A stretch of 64,000 nucleotides of DNA from NCBI RefSeq assembly GCF_026340255.1, contig NZ_JAPEPJ010000001.1:4619501-4683500 (forward strand), in the 5' to 3' direction. Shown one piece after another: positions 17,228 through 25,008 of this stretch. Each line of letters begins with the position of its first letter. Within the stretch, counting starts at the first letter, position 1. The notes beneath the pieces are model-generated. The model was not told the DNA's origin. It saw nothing but the letters and a program-made list of their open reading frames with translations, and made no database searches. The DNA is from Streptomyces sp. NBC_01408. Lineage in GTDB: Bacteria > Actinomycetota > Actinomycetes > Streptomycetales > Streptomycetaceae. A program made the translations under genes and the position numbers.

Positions 17228-17262
17228 CTGCTCTGGGTGACACGGGGGATCGCCCAGAGCAG
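17228..17262 (-). terminator. Hairpin terminator after the PAP2 operon
   Basis: Arms CTGCTCTGGG (17228-17237) and CCCAGAGCAG (17253-17262) pair perfectly around a 15-base loop, 26 bases beyond the stop of the 17288-17749 gene. Confidence 0.6.
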
Positions 17263-17287
17263 GCACACCACATCACGCCGTACGGAC

Positions 17288-17749
17288 TCAGGGACGGTCG
17301 GCGGGCAGGACGAAGTGGGCGCCGTTTGCCGCGCTGTCGACGTGGACGACGTGCCGGCCCACCCGGACGGTCTGGGTCCCTCCGACATGCCAGGAGCCCT
17401 CCGGTACGGCGTCGCCGGTGCCGTCGCCGCCCGCGCCGGTGCCGCCCGCGCAGTCGGTGCCGTCGAGCGGAGTCCAGACCTCCATGAAGGTGCTGCCGTC
17501 GGGGTTCTCGCCCGTCTCGATCAGGTCGGCGCCCTCGCGGCGCAGCGTTCCCACGTCATGGCCGGGACTGCCGACCTCGTGGAGGAACGTGACCTGCCGG
17601 CCGTCGTAGACGGTGGTTCCGGCGAACCCGCGGCTGTCGGCGTAGAACTCGCCGCTCTGGACCCACACGACGTGCCTCGTCTCGTGCAGCGGGCCACCGT
17701 CACGGCTGATTCCGGCGCGCAACCAGGCGCCGGGGATGGGTGCGTTCAT
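17288..17749 (-). CDS. Conserved hypothetical protein, coupled to PAP2 gene
   Basis: A 153-residue soluble protein that I do not recognise. It appears to be built of beta strands (VVWVQSGEFYADSRG, TTVYDGRQVTFLHEVG, ADLIETGENPDG, FMEVWTPLDG, GRHVVHVDS), suggesting a small barrel such as a lipocalin-like fold, with a Gly/Thr/Asp-rich insertion (about residues 99-115) before the last strands. Its ATG overlaps the PAP2 stop (ATGA), so translation is coupled and the two proteins probably act together. There is no signal peptide or membrane segment. Confidence 0.7.
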   Translation of the reverse strand: MNAPIPGAWLRAGISRDGGPLHETRHVVWVQSGEFYADSRGFAGTTVYDGRQVTFLHEVGSPGHDVGTLRREGADLIETGENPDGSTFMEVWTPLDGTDCAGGTGAGGDGTGDAVPEGSWHVGGTQTVRVGRHVVHVDSAANGAHFVLPADRP

Positions 17750-18447
17750 GACCCGACTCTGACACGTATGCGGCCCCGGCCCTCCGGAGCCCCCCAGGTC
17801 GTCGCGCAGGCCACCACGACGACGCCCAGCAGCCAGCCCCCGAGCACGTCGGAGGGCCAGTGCACACCGAGGTAGACGCGGGTGAAGCCGACGCCGAGCA
17901 CCGACACCACGGCCAGGGACCACGCCGCCGGAGCCGTCCACACCGGCCACGCCCCCCGCGTCGGCCGTGCCGGCTCCGACGGGCGCGCCGGGGACCCGTG
18001 CGGGAGCAGCCACAGCAGCATCCCGCACACCACCGTCGCCGTCATGGCGTGGCCGGACGGATAGGCCGCGTACTGCGCCGTGTCCACGGGATCCGTCCAC
18101 ACCGGGCGCTCCCGCCCCACCAGAGCCTTCAGCCCCTGCTGCACCGCCGAGCCGATCACGGTGGCCAGCGCCACCCGCACCGCCCGCCACCGGTCTGCTC
18201 GCCACCACAGCCAGACACAGGCCAGGGCGGCCAGGACGCGCATGGTCCAGGGGTCCCACACCAAGTCGCTCAGCACCCGCATGAGCTGCGTGACCCCCGG
18301 GTGGAGGACGGAGTAGCCGTGCAGGTCCCGGGTCACCCGGTCGTCGTACGAGAGCAGCGGCTGCCACCGCGCCAGCACCAGCGCGGTCAGCACGGCCGCC
18401 AGCAGCGCGCAGCCGACGCCCGTCCACCGAAGTCGTTCGTTCCGCAT
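17746..18447 (-). CDS. PAP2-family membrane phosphatase
   Basis: A 233-residue integral membrane protein of the PAP2/acid phosphatase family, with about five or six hydrophobic helices. The three catalytic motifs are present: KALVGRERP (107-115), YPSGH (129-133) and TRVYLGVHWPSD with Arg190, His196 and Asp200. These enzymes remove phosphate from lipid phosphates such as phosphatidate or undecaprenyl pyrophosphate on the outer membrane face. GAGGA lies 8 bases before the ATG at 18447; an earlier in-frame start would add an Arg/Pro-rich head. It is coupled to the downstream hypothetical gene by an ATGA overlap. Confidence 0.88.
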   Translation of the reverse strand: MRNERLRWTGVGCALLAAVLTALVLARWQPLLSYDDRVTRDLHGYSVLHPGVTQLMRVLSDLVWDPWTMRVLAALACVWLWWRADRWRAVRVALATVIGSAVQQGLKALVGRERPVWTDPVDTAQYAAYPSGHAMTATVVCGMLLWLLPHGSPARPSEPARPTRGAWPVWTAPAAWSLAVVSVLGVGFTRVYLGVHWPSDVLGGWLLGVVVVACATTWGAPEGRGRIRVRVGS

Positions 18448-18567
18448 CGGCTGATCCTCGCAGCAGCGGGACCACCGGGGCCGGGCGGGCGCGCCAGCGG
18501 CCAGCCGGCCCCCATCAGGGCGTGCGGTCAAAGTCCCGTCTGGCGGGCGGCACTTTGACGGCAGGCC

Positions 18568-19506
18568 CTACGCCAGGGCGCTCAGACCCGGTACGAAGGC
18601 CACCAGCAGCGGGACCGCCGGGACCAGCGTGGCCAGCGCCGTCAGCCGCAGCCGCCGGACCGCCGAGAGCCGGGGCGCGGCCGACAGCAGCCGCCGCACC
18701 CGGTGCGTGACGTGCGCGTGCGGGGCCGGGCCGGGCCCGAACACCCCGCGGTCCTCGTTCAGTCCGACCAGGGCCAGCGCGACCGTCAGCCGGCCGAACC
18801 GCCGCGAGGCCACGTCGTCGGCGGCCAGCTCGACGAGGCGGTGCATCTCCGCCTCGAACGCGGCGAAGACCGGCACCCGCGGGAAGCCTCCGGCCAGGGC
18901 CCGCGCGCAGTTCAGCAGCCAGTCGTGGCGGGCCGCGGCGTGCCCCTGCTCGTGGGCCAGTACGGCGTCCAGCTGGCTCCCCTTGAGCCGGCCCAGGGCC
19001 GCCGTCGTGACCACCAGCTGCGGAGCCGTCCCCGGCAGCCACCAGGCGTCCGGCCGCGCCCCCTCCAGCACGACCAGCCGTGCCGCGGCCGGGTCCTCCC
19101 CGGGCAGCAGCGGGGCCCGGACCAGCAGCTCGGTGCCCTGCGCCCGCCGGCGCGCCCGCGCCCGCAGCACCTCCAAAGTCAGCTTGGCGCCCGTCCACAG
19201 GGCGCCGCCCGCCAGGAGCAGTGCGGTGGCGGCGGCCCACGGCCCGCCGGAGGCGCCCAGCGCGTAGGCGTCGACCACCCCGTGCGGGGCGGCGGCGAAG
19301 AGCCCGTCCCGGACCGCCAGCCAGGCGGCCGCCGCGCTGAGCAGCATCGACAGGGCGAGGCACAGGAGTACGGCGCCGACCACGCACTGCCACACCCACA
19401 GGGCGACGACGGGTTCACGCTCGGGCCAGTCGGCCCGGGCCAGCAGACGGGGGGCGAGCACCGCGGTCAGGGCGCCGAGCAGCAGGAGAACGGCGGGGAC
19501 CATCAT
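18568..19506 (-). CDS. M56/BlaR1-like membrane metallopeptidase
   Basis: A 312-residue membrane-embedded zinc metallopeptidase. The zinc motif is HEQGH (185-189) in LDAVLAHEQGHAAARHDW, with a further glutamate in LVELAADDVASRRFG. Four hydrophobic helices surround it: two near the N-terminus, one near residue 95 and one at the C-terminus (LVPAVPLLVAFVPG). BlaR1 relatives cleave a BlaI repressor on sensing beta-lactam, but no sensor domain and no BlaI gene are present here. The start is ATG 19506 (MMVPAV) with a weak site. It follows the DUF5134 gene by 80 bases, as in many streptomycetes. Confidence 0.83.
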   Translation of the reverse strand: MMVPAVLLLLGALTAVLAPRLLARADWPEREPVVALWVWQCVVGAVLLCLALSMLLSAAAAWLAVRDGLFAAAPHGVVDAYALGASGGPWAAATALLLAGGALWTGAKLTLEVLRARARRRAQGTELLVRAPLLPGEDPAAARLVVLEGARPDAWWLPGTAPQLVVTTAALGRLKGSQLDAVLAHEQGHAAARHDWLLNCARALAGGFPRVPVFAAFEAEMHRLVELAADDVASRRFGRLTVALALVGLNEDRGVFGPGPAPHAHVTHRVRRLLSAAPRLSAVRRLRLTALATLVPAVPLLVAFVPGLSALA

Positions 19507-19586
19507 GTCCGCCAGCCTATGAGCCGGGGCTACCTGCGGGTATGGCCTTGGGGCATTGGTGACGCAGGACACGTCCGCCGGCGCCC

Positions 19587-20183
19587 TCACATGGTGAGCA
19601 GCATGGCCAACATCCCTATTCCCATGGCCAGTCGGCAGGCCCGGGTCAGCTCCGCGGACTTCAGGGGCGCGTCGCTCCCGACGGGTCCGGTGAGCGGCTG
19701 GGCGCCGCCGCCCGCCGCCACCAGCCGGGCCCCGCCCAGCAGGACGTACCCCGCGAAGTAGAGCAGCAGTGCGCCGGTGAGGAGCGGCAGCCCGGCGCCG
19801 TGCCCGCCTGCGGTCCCGTACCCGGTGGCCGTCGTCGAGGCCGTCGTGCCCGGCACCGTCATCGTCAGCGCCATGTAGGCCATGGCCAGCGAACCGACGA
19901 GGTGGTGCGTGTGGTGCACCCCCTCGTGCAGCAGCCACAGGGCGTGCAGCGCCGCCGCGCAGAAGACCGCCAGCAGGATCGGGGGCCCCCACGTGCCCAG
20001 CCCCGTGGGCGCGGCCATCACGGCCATGCCGAAGCCCATCAGCGCCTCGCCGGCCGCCGCGCCCCGCCCGCCCCGGCCGGCTCTGCCCGCCCGCACCAGG
20101 CAGTAGGCGCCGCTCGCCGCGCACAGCAGGACCAGCAGCCAGGCGGAGACGGAGGCGGGAAGGGACGTGGCGGGACCGTGCAC
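19587..20183 (-). CDS. DUF5134 membrane protein
   Basis: A 198-residue membrane protein of the actinobacterial DUF5134 family. Hydrophobic helices include AWLLVLLCAASGAYCLV, GTWGPPILLAVFCAAALHALWLL, MAYMALTM and LTGALLLYFAGYVLLGG. A histidine-rich stretch (EGVHHTHHLVGSLAMAYMALTM), with Met and His facing the membrane, could bind metal; that is inference. GGGAGG lies 6 bases before the GTG at 20183. It is the first gene of a pair with the M56 peptidase. Confidence 0.75.
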   Translation of the reverse strand: MHGPATSLPASVSAWLLVLLCAASGAYCLVRAGRAGRGGRGAAAGEALMGFGMAVMAAPTGLGTWGPPILLAVFCAAALHALWLLHEGVHHTHHLVGSLAMAYMALTMTVPGTTASTTATGYGTAGGHGAGLPLLTGALLLYFAGYVLLGGARLVAAGGGAQPLTGPVGSDAPLKSAELTRACRLAMGIGMLAMLLTM

Positions 20184-20322
20184 GGCGGAACCTCCCGGTT
20201 CGTCGGCGTCACGGGAAGCAATGCCCGCCCGCGGGGGTCCGCACGCCGCTCCGGGAGAGACCGCTTAAGCTCTCCTTGCCGTACCAGGCATGTCATATGC
20301 CACCGCGCAGAACGGAGCCCGC

Positions 20323-20862
20323 ATGTCGACGCCCAGCCCCGCCCCCCTGAGCTTCCGCAGTGCCGTGGAGGCGGACGTACCGGAGCTGGTGGCCCTGGTC
20401 GAGTCGGCGTACCGCGGAGACGCCAGCCGCGCGGGATGGACCACGGAGGCGGACTACCTGGAGGGCCAGCGCACCGACGCGGGCGGGGTCCGACAGGTCA
20501 TAGACACCCCGGACAGCACCCTGCTCGTCGTCGAGCGGGCCGGTGAACTCGTCGCCTGCTGCCAGCTCGAACACCGCGGCGACCACGTCTACTTCGGGAT
20601 GTTCGCCGTCCGCCCCGGACTCCAGGGCGGCGGCCTCGGCAAGGAGATCCTGGCCGAGGCCGAGCGCCGCGCGGGCGAGGTCTGGGGCGCCAAGGAGATG
20701 CGGATGACGGTGGTGAACGTACGGGAGGAGCTCATCGCCTACTACGTGCGCCGCGGCTACCGGCGCACCGGCGAGCTGAGCCCCTTCCCGTACGGCGACG
20801 AGCGCTTCGGCGTACCGCTCCGTGAGGACCTGGCCTTCGAGCTCCTGGTCAAGTCGCTCTGA
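20323..20862 (+). CDS. GNAT-family N-acetyltransferase
   Basis: A 179-residue GNAT enzyme: LSFRSAVEADVPELVALVESAY at the start, VYFGMFAVRPGLQGGGLGKEIL as acetyl-CoA-binding loop, and MTVVNVREELIAYYVRRGYRRTGE as the closing motif typical of GNATs that modify small molecules or peptides. GGAG precedes the ATG at 20323; the longer frame from 20290 lacks a site. It stands alone between convergent GDPD and divergent DUF5134 genes, and the substrate cannot be told from sequence. Confidence 0.85.
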   Translation: MSTPSPAPLSFRSAVEADVPELVALVESAYRGDASRAGWTTEADYLEGQRTDAGGVRQVIDTPDSTLLVVERAGELVACCQLEHRGDHVYFGMFAVRPGLQGGGLGKEILAEAERRAGEVWGAKEMRMTVVNVREELIAYYVRRGYRRTGELSPFPYGDERFGVPLREDLAFELLVKSL

Positions 20863-20877
20863 CCGGTACGGGCGCTC

Positions 20878-21561
20878 TCACGCGGTGAACCGGCCCGTAC
20901 TGCGGATCTCGGGGAAGTCGGTGACGGCGCCGTCCAGTTCGAGCGCCCGCGCCAGCCGCAGCTGATCCAGGGTGTTGACCGTCCAGCCGGTCACCCGGAT
21001 CCCGGCGGCGTGCGCCGCCTCCACGGTCTCCAGGGTGAGCCGCCGGATGTCCAGCGCGATCGTGGCGGCCCCGGCGGCCAGCGCCCGGTCCACGATGTCG
21101 GGGCCGTGCGGGCTCGCGTACAAGGTGGTCCGCAGGCCCGGCACCAGCCGGGCCGCCTCGGCGAGCACCGCTTCGTCGGCGGAGGCCACCTCCACCCGCG
21201 CGGTCAGGTCGCGGCGCAGGATCAGCTGCGCGAGCACACCGGCGGTGGCCCGGTCCCGTACCGACACCTGGAGGGGAGTCCGGACCGCGTCCACCACCTC
21301 CTCGAAGAGCGGCACGTGCTCGCCCTGGCCGGCGTCGAGCTCGCGCAGGGCGGCCAGGGTCAGATCGGCGACGGCCCCCGAGCCGTCGGTGGTCCGGTCC
21401 ACCTCGGGGTCGTGCAGGACGACGAGGGTGCCGTCCTTGCTCAGCTGGAGATCCAGTGCGATGACGTCCATGCCGGAGCGTTCCGCACGGACGAACGACC
21501 GCAGGGTGTTCTCCGGTTCGACACCCATGACCCCGCGGTGACCGATGGTGAGGAAAGTCAA
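20878..21561 (-). CDS. Glycerophosphodiester phosphodiesterase-like protein, altered active site
   Basis: A 227-residue TIM-barrel protein of the GDPD family (ITIGHRG-type start with EPENTLRSF, then KDGTLVVLHDPEVDRTTDG). Active GDPDs place a metal-binding glutamate before the LD of the second strand and another in an EIK strand. Here these read VIALDLQL and LQVSVRD, so two expected glutamate ligands look absent. The C-terminal GWTVNTLDQLRLARALELDGAVTDFP is well conserved. Either catalysis is changed or the protein is a non-enzymatic homologue. The TTG at 21561 is the only start that keeps the HRG motif; GAGAG precedes it. Confidence 0.75.
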   Translation of the reverse strand: MTFLTIGHRGVMGVEPENTLRSFVRAERSGMDVIALDLQLSKDGTLVVLHDPEVDRTTDGSGAVADLTLAALRELDAGQGEHVPLFEEVVDAVRTPLQVSVRDRATAGVLAQLILRRDLTARVEVASADEAVLAEAARLVPGLRTTLYASPHGPDIVDRALAAGAATIALDIRRLTLETVEAAHAAGIRVTGWTVNTLDQLRLARALELDGAVTDFPEIRSTGRFTA

Positions 21562-21821
21562 GGTTCTCTCGCTTCCGTCGACGGCGGCTCTCCGCGCGGT
21601 CGCGGTGTCCCGACCGGCCGCGCGCGATGAGGACGCATGCTAGTGCGCCACGGGTGCGATGGGACCGCCCGTGCAACGCCCTCGGAGGGCCGTACGGCCG
21701 CATCCCGTCAGGGCTCGGCGCCCGCCGTCGGTCCTGCCGCGTCACCCGGGGGTGGGCGCGTCCCCGCCGGCTTGACGGACCGCGGCCCCGCCCCGGGTGC
21801 GACCCCTGCTCCGGCCTCCGG

Positions 21822-21970
21822 TCAGGCCTTTGCTCAGGGCCTCAGGTCCGGCCTCTGCTCAGGCCTCAGGTCCGGCCTCAGCTCCCGTCTCGGGTGCCGC
21901 CTCCGCCTCGGGTGAGGCCTTCGCCTCGGCCTCCGGTCCGGCCTGAGGTCCGGCCTGAGGTCCGGCCTCC
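21822..21970. repeat. Imperfect CCTCAGGTCCGG-type repeats at the PadR gene end
   Basis: Short units (for example CCTCAGGTCCGGCCT twice near 21840-21880, and GGTCCGGCCTGA about three times near 21935-21970) run through the last PadR codons and beyond its stop. They encode a Gly/Pro/Ala/Glu-rich tail, and the tract probably changes length by slippage. Confidence 0.6.
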
Positions 21971-22548
21971 GCCGGTCCCGGGAGGTCCGCCAGGTCCGCC
22001 AGCAGGGCCTGTGCCAGCTCCAGTTCCGCCAGGTGCTGCCGCTCGCTCCAGCGCAGCGCGAGGACCGGGAAGGCCCATTCCGCCACGTCGCCCGCCTGCC
22101 CCATCGCCTCCCGTACGGCGGCCAGCTCGCCCCGGGTCCGCTCCAGGTGCTCCCCGACCATCGCCCGCAGCCGCTCCGGCTCGGCCAGGTGCCCCAGCCA
22201 GATCCGCAGCAGCAGCCCGTGCTTGAGGACCGGGGGTCCGGCCTCCGAGACGTCCGCGGCCCAGCCGGACAGGGCCGCGCGGCCGGCGTCGGTGATGGCG
22301 TACCGCCGTTTGGCCCGTGCCTCCTCGGGCCCCGAGCGCGCGGAGGCGGCGTACCCGAGCTCCTCCAGGCGGCGCAGTTCCGCGTAGATCTGGCTGATCG
22401 CCGGTGACCAGTAGAAGAAGCGGAGCGAGGAGTCCGCCCACTTCTTCAGTTCGTAACCGGTCCGCTCCCCGGGGAAGGAGAGCAGACCGAGAACCGCCCA
22501 CGCGGTCGGCGGCAGCTCTTGCTTCTTCAGCTTCTGACTACTAGTCAT
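21859..22548 (-). CDS. PadR-family regulator with low-complexity tail
   Basis: A 229-residue PadR protein. The winged helix (TAWAVLGLLSFPGERTGYELKKW.DSSLRFFYWSPAISQIYAELRRLEELG) is followed by a helical dimerisation domain ending near LAQALLADLADLPG. The last 35 residues are a Gly/Pro/Ala/Glu tail made by DNA repeats and are probably disordered. The ATG at 22548 lies inside the palindrome TGACTACTAGTCA (22535-22547), which probably is its operator. It is divergent from the luciferase-like monooxygenase gene, 49 bases away, and probably represses that gene and itself. Confidence 0.87.
   Translation of the reverse strand: MTSSQKLKKQELPPTAWAVLGLLSFPGERTGYELKKWADSSLRFFYWSPAISQIYAELRRLEELGYAASARSGPEEARAKRRYAITDAGRAALSGWAADVSEAGPPVLKHGLLLRIWLGHLAEPERLRAMVGEHLERTRGELAAVREAMGQAGDVAEWAFPVLALRWSERQHLAELELAQALLADLADLPGPAEAGPQAGPQAGPEAEAKASPEAEAAPETGAEAGPEA
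22535..22547. promoter_or_regulatory. Candidate PadR operator over the PadR start codon
   Basis: TGACTA and TAGTCA flank a single base, a perfect 13-base palindrome at the PadR initiation site in the PadR/LLM intergenic region. AT-rich sequence beside it (22548-22565) likely holds the divergent promoters. Confidence 0.5.
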
Positions 22549-22597
22549 ATTCCTAATTGAAGTAAGCCCGGGCTCAGGACGCAACCGTGGAGGCACC

Positions 22598-23764
22598 GTG
22601 AAATTCTCCGTGATCTTCGAAGCTCAGCTCGCCGACCCGACGGTGGAACGGGAGCACCAGGTCATCCGCGACTGCGTGGAGCAGGCCGTGCTCGCCGAGC
22701 GGATGGGATTCGACCGGATCTGGGCCGTGGAGCACCACTCGCTGAAGTGGTACGCACACATGTCCGCACCTGAGATCTTTTTGACGTGGGTCGCGGCCAG
22801 GACGAACACCATACGCATCGGGCACGGCGTCGTGTGCATGCCCTTCAACTTCAACCACCCGGTGCGGGTCGCCGAGCGGGCCGCCATGCTCGACCTGCTC
22901 TCGGGAGGGCGGCTCGACCTGGGGGCCGGCCGCGGAGGCACCGTGCAGGAGACCTCGCTGTGCGGGGTGGACAAGGAGCGCACCACCGCGGAGGTCGAGG
23001 AGGCGCTGCGGATCATCGGCAGGGCCTGGCAGGAGGAGGAGCTGGAGTACCACGGTGAGCTGATCGACATCGACCCCCACCCGATCCTGCCGCGGCCCGC
23101 GCAGACCCCGCACCCGCCGCTGTTCCTCGCGTGCAGCCGGGAGGAGACCCTGGTGCAGGCCGCCGAGCTGGGGATCGGGGCCCTGGTGATGGGCTTCGCC
23201 GGGCCCGAGTCGATAGCCCGGATGCGCTCGGTGTACGACGCCGCCGTCGCCGGGAGGGACGGCGGCCGGTTCGTCTCCTCCGTCGTCAACGACCACTTCT
23301 CGGTGCTCTGCCCGACGATCGTGCTCGACGACCCGGAGGAGGCCCGCCGGATCGGTATCCGGGGCCAGCGGTTCTTCGCCCAGTCGATCGGCCACTGGTA
23401 CGGCGGGGCCGGCATCCCGGACGAGGCGGTGGTCGAGGGCGCCGACGAGGCCGCGGAGATGCGCAGGGCCGCCGAGCAGGTGGTGGCGCGGCTGCACGAG
23501 CAGGCCATCCCGGTCCGGCCGACGTCCACGGCCACCTTCCACGCCGACCACGCCTACGGCAGCGCCGACGACGCCATCGCCTACGTGCAACGGCTCAAGG
23601 AGGCGGGGGCCGACGAGATCATGTGCCTGATCCAGATGGGCACGGTGGAGCAGGAGGCCTGCCTGGAGACCCTGCGGCAGTGGGGCGAGAAGGTCATCCC
23701 GCACTTCGCCGAGGGGCCCGGCGCGGACGCGCCCGGGGCCGACGTGCCCGGCCGGAACGGCTGA
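22598..23764 (+). CDS. Luciferase-like (LLM-class) flavin-dependent oxidoreductase
   Basis: A 388-residue TIM-barrel flavoprotein of the bacterial-luciferase-like superfamily. Typical elements are FDRIWAVEHHSLKWYAHMSAPEIFL, TIRIGHGVVCMPFNFNHPVRVAERAAMLDLLSGGRLDLGAGRG, and LFLACSREETLVQAAELGIGALVMGF. The substrate may be aldehyde, alkane, sulfonate or other; members use reduced FMN or F420. The GTG at 22598 has GGAGG upstream. The last 15 residues are Gly/Asp/Ala-rich. The next gene, an HSL-type hydrolase, starts 11 bases after the stop, so the two form an operon under PadR control. Confidence 0.87.
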   Translation: MKFSVIFEAQLADPTVEREHQVIRDCVEQAVLAERMGFDRIWAVEHHSLKWYAHMSAPEIFLTWVAARTNTIRIGHGVVCMPFNFNHPVRVAERAAMLDLLSGGRLDLGAGRGGTVQETSLCGVDKERTTAEVEEALRIIGRAWQEEELEYHGELIDIDPHPILPRPAQTPHPPLFLACSREETLVQAAELGIGALVMGFAGPESIARMRSVYDAAVAGRDGGRFVSSVVNDHFSVLCPTIVLDDPEEARRIGIRGQRFFAQSIGHWYGGAGIPDEAVVEGADEAAEMRRAAEQVVARLHEQAIPVRPTSTATFHADHAYGSADDAIAYVQRLKEAGADEIMCLIQMGTVEQEACLETLRQWGEKVIPHFAEGPGADAPGADVPGRNG

Positions 23765-23775
23765 GGGTCGCGGCG

Positions 23776-24927
23776 ATGACCGACCCCGCCGACCGCCTCT
23801 CCTCTGCTGCCGCTCCTGCCGCTCCTGCCGACCCACTCGACGCCACTGACCCTGCCGACCGACTCGCCCCCGCGGCCCCTGGCGACCGACTCGTCCCTGC
23901 CGACCCCACCGACCCCACCGACCCCACCGAACCCGCCGACCCCGTCGACCGGCTCGACCCCGCCGCCCGGCCCTTCGCGGACGCCCTCGCCGCCGCCTTC
24001 CCCGATGTCGGCGGCAGCGTCACCGACGCCGCCGAGGCCCGCCGGATCCTCGCCGCCGCGCCCGCGCCGCCGGCCGGGCCGCCCCCCGTCGGTTCGGTCG
24101 AGGACCGGGAGATCCCGGGCCCGGCCGGGGCGCCGCCGCTGGGCGTCCGGGTCTACTACCCCGACCCGGAGCAGTGGCCCGGGCTCCGCCCGACCGTGGT
24201 GTTCTGCCACGGCGGGGGCTGGGTCCTGTGCGATCTCGACAGTCACGACGCCACCGTCCGCGCGCTCTGCCGGGCCTCCGGCGCCGTACTCGTCTCCGTC
24301 GACTACCGGCGCGCGCCGGAGGCCCGGTTCCCCGCCGCCGCCCTCGACGCGTACGCCGCCCTGTGCTGGGCCGGCGCCCACCTCGACGAGCTGGGCGGCG
24401 ACCCGGCCGCCCTGGTGGTGGCCGGGGACAGCGCCGGAGCCAACCTGGCCGTGGCCTCGCTGCTGCTGGCCCGGGAGCGCGGGGGACCGGCGGTCGCGCT
24501 CCAGGTGCTGCTCTACCCCGCCCTGGACGCCGCCCAGGACAGCCCGTCGTACCGGACCGACGCGCGGGGGTACTTCCTGACCGCCGCCCACCTGCGCTGG
24601 TTCTGGGAGCAGTACCTCGGCCCGGCGGACCCCGGCCATCCGCTGGCCTCCCCGCTGCGCGCGGACCCGGCCGGGCTGCCTCCCGCCCACGTGGTGGTCG
24701 CGGGGTGCGATCCGCTGCGGGACGACGGGGTGGCGTACCACCGCCTGCTGGCCGGGAACGGGATCGCCTCGACCCTGGACGGCCATCCCGGGATGTTCCA
24801 CGGCTTCCTCGCGCTGTCCGGCGTACTCCCGCAGGCCCGGGAGGCCATGCGGCGACTGGGCGGAGTCATCGATTCCACCCTTAAGCACGGGAAGAATTCC
24901 GGTGAAGGAGGGGGTGACGCAGGATAA
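23776..24927 (+). CDS. HSL-family alpha/beta-hydrolase (esterase)
   Basis: A 383-residue esterase of the hormone-sensitive-lipase family. HGGG (145-148) forms the oxyanion hole, the nucleophile is Ser219 in GDSAGA, and GCDPLRDDG and GMFHGF supply the acid and histidine. Residues 1-60 are a low-complexity Asp/Pro/Ala head encoded partly by 9-base tandem repeats and probably disordered; the conserved core starts near DPAARPFADALAAAFPDVG. It begins 11 bases after the monooxygenase, with GAGGG as ribosome site. Together they may oxidise and hydrolyse an ester-bearing compound, an inference from the operon alone. Confidence 0.88.
   Translation: MTDPADRLSSAAAPAAPADPLDATDPADRLAPAAPGDRLVPADPTDPTDPTEPADPVDRLDPAARPFADALAAAFPDVGGSVTDAAEARRILAAAPAPPAGPPPVGSVEDREIPGPAGAPPLGVRVYYPDPEQWPGLRPTVVFCHGGGWVLCDLDSHDATVRALCRASGAVLVSVDYRRAPEARFPAAALDAYAALCWAGAHLDELGGDPAALVVAGDSAGANLAVASLLLARERGGPAVALQVLLYPALDAAQDSPSYRTDARGYFLTAAHLRWFWEQYLGPADPGHPLASPLRADPAGLPPAHVVVAGCDPLRDDGVAYHRLLAGNGIASTLDGHPGMFHGFLALSGVLPQAREAMRRLGGVIDSTLKHGKNSGEGGGDAG
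23901..23945 (+). repeat. Five 9-base tandem repeats in the esterase N-terminus
   Basis: CGACCCCAC is present three times exactly and twice in variant form, encoding Asp-Pro-Thr/Ala triplets in frame. Loss or gain of a unit keeps the reading frame. Confidence 0.8.
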
Positions 24928-24943
24928 TTTCCCGCATTCCCTC

Positions 24944-24994
24944 TTGAGTAGGAGAGCCTCACGCGCATACGCTGTCTTGACGTGAGGTTCTCCT
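24944..24994 (+). promoter_or_regulatory. Promoter with a long dyad upstream of the DUF6421 operon
   Basis: TTGAGT (24944-24949) and TACGCT (24968-24973), 18 bases apart, form a good vegetative-type promoter. Arms AGGAGAGCCTCACG (24950-24963) and CGTGAGGTTCTCCT (24981-24994) are complementary at 13 of 14 positions and flank the -10, with centres 31 bases (three helical turns) apart. This is a probable operator. An RNA hairpin is less likely, since the left arm lies before the transcript start. Confidence 0.6.
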
Positions 24995-25008
24995 GTGGAG
25001 GAAGTGAC

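Noticed and set aside
24950..24994. Riboswitch or attenuator before DUF6421
   Set aside because: The left arm lies between -35 and -10, so it is not in the transcript; an operator is more likely.
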